Positions 23,107 through 24,207 of a stretch of DNA of 24,207 bases are shown piece by piece (the first letter of the stretch is position 1; the number at the start of each line of letters is the position of its first letter). Below the pieces are notes generated by a model. The model searched no databases, had not been told where the DNA came from, and was given only the letters and a program-made list of their open reading frames with translations. The DNA is from Muribaculaceae bacterium (GTDB lineage Bacteria > Bacteroidota > Bacteroidia > Bacteroidales > Muribaculaceae). The stretch lies in contig JAGCVR010000189.1 of assembly GCA_017962285.1 (NCBI GenBank), positions 1 through 24,207 on the forward strand. Direction: 5' to 3'. The position numbers were made by a program, and so were the translations under genes.

Positions 23107-24207
23107 TTACCTCATTCGTTTCAGGACATTATAGCTTGGCAGGATGCCCAGCTCTCCGGCTTTGCTCAGGTCAGCAATGCCTAACTCCTTGTTCCCAAGC
23201 TGCATATAGGTCAAGCCACGGTTATAGTAGGCTTCACCCAGGTCGGGCTTGAGTTCTATTGCCGAAGAGAAACACGCCACGGCACTGGTGAGGTTTCCCA
23301 TCAGAATGAACGTGTTACCCTTATTGAAATAGGCATAAACGTTTTTCGGAGACAGGGCAATGACCTGGTCGAAATCGGATATAACCTCTTTCAGCTGCAT
23401 GACATCATCAGCCCCACGCAAAGGTTCACTATTCTTGTCTTCGGATGATGTTTCGGCAAGTGATTTGTTTTTCTGCATCTGCCACTGGGTGAGACGTGCC
23501 GTTGCACGCAGGAAATAAGCGAGGGTGAATTTCGGGCTCAGTGCTATGGCCCTTGTAGCGTCATCGATAGCGAGATCAACGTTTTTCACGAGCATGTAAT
23601 CCATGGCGCGCCCAAGATAATCCACCGAGCGGGGTTCGCTTGTGGCGAGCAGTCCGTTGTAGTATTCAATGCTCGAGAAATGCTCCTTTATCGCGCTTTC
23701 GGCAAGCTTTGTCTCTCCGGCTACAATTACCATGGGATGAGTGAGAAGATGGGAGTCGTTGATATCGGCTACTTCACGCATGTAGTGCGTCTTTCCGTTA
23801 AGAGTATTGTCGTGCGAATAATACGTTAAAGTGAAAATGGGAGCCGGATCAATTTCCATGTTGGTGTTCTGGACATGACCGCGTGTGTGGTTCTTATATT
23901 CCGGCTTGATATTGGCATCGGTCTCAACGGTGAGCAGGTCGTTGAATTTGGTTATCACCTCTGATTCTGTCTCAGTGATTTCACCGGCAAGCAGGCGCTG
24001 CTCCTTTTCTATCGCCTTTTCACGCTCGATAACCGAGGGGTCGAAGTCGGAAACGTGTGTTTTCTTGCTTTTGAAAATTGCGAGAGCCTTATTGTAGTCG
24101 TTCTCGCACCCTTTTCTGTCGCCCATTTTCCGCTTAATCTCAGCACGGGCGATATATCCCGCCTCAAACTCGGGATATTCACGAGCACCGCGTCAATGTC
24201 GGCAAGA
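23107..24207 (-). CDS. TPR-repeat protein, 5' part outside the window, with an apparent frameshift near 24185
   Basis: The readable 339 residues after the frameshift hold TPR units: LGRAMDYMLVKNVDLAIDDA, ISDFDQVIALSPKNVYAYFN and AVACFSSAIELKPDLGEAYY followed by NRGLTYMQLGNKELGIADL. A Ser/Asp/Glu-rich loop lies between them. The frame continues upstream of Met 24126 as REYPEFEAGYIARAEIKRKM and then meets TGA (24195-24193). The other frame supplies LADIDAVL before it, so the natural reading LADIDAVL-REYPEFEAGYIA needs one missing base near 24184-24186. A signal peptide, if present, lies outside. TPR proteins of this kind in Bacteroidales are large scaffold proteins, often of the envelope. Family call firm; integrity of the gene uncertain. 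Confidence 0.78.

Overview
The window looks like an accessory-plus-core stretch of a Bacteroidales chromosome; a gut family such as Muribaculaceae or a Prevotella relative is a guess. The order-level call rests on three things. Eleven clear TAnnTTTG boxes (the Bacteroidetes -7 promoter element) and one near-match sit upstream of genes. Shine-Dalgarno sequences are essentially absent. Many families are typical of the order: DUF4491, DUF3667, BT_3928-type, DUF1599, DUF4298 and several lipoproteins.

Layout. 1-1240: a frameshifted DUF4491 membrane gene (-) and a DUF3667 zinc-ribbon membrane gene (+) whose 5' end carries an in-frame stop. 1328-5129: a probable surface lipoprotein (-), then on the + strand a secreted two-domain UGSC-type protein and a small secreted protein. 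5142-5197 is a 20-bp perfect inverted repeat between convergent genes. 5216-9280 (-): a likely operon of a DUF3142-like lipoprotein, a helical-repeat lipoprotein, a six-repeat secreted protein and DUF4298. 9440-11164 (+): a class A acid phosphatase and a DUF3089 alpha/beta hydrolase, driven by a divergent promoter pair. 11361-11434: tRNA-Arg(UCU) with its own promoter, leader hairpin and terminator.

11634-13733 (-): a BT_3928-type DoxX/MauE membrane protein and a double-DUF1599 protein. 13773-14263 has no convincing protein gene, but it holds a promoter plus terminator pair that could bound a small RNA of about 245 nt. 14264-16624 (-): glycosyltransferase, GNAT acetyltransferase and a secreted protein, tightly spaced. 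16711-17394: a lipoprotein. 17550-20898 (-): the core translation operon thrS-infC-rpmI-rplT with a terminator. 21112-23067 (+): tpiA, a SPOR-domain protein and folE. From 23107 to the right edge: the 3' part of a TPR-repeat gene (-) with an apparent frameshift.

The genes fall into three groups. The envelope set (lipoproteins, secreted proteins, phosphatase, hydrolase, glycosyltransferase) probably works at or outside the inner membrane. The core set serves translation and central metabolism. DUF1599, BT_3928, tpiA, SPOR and folE form one neighbourhood in relatives as I remember it; here it is split into two divergent halves 7.4 kb apart. No CRISPR array, integrase, transposase, phage gene or classical defence system was seen. 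The less explained items are the UGSC-type fusion, the six-repeat protein, the DUF3142/helical lipoprotein pair and the small-RNA candidate.
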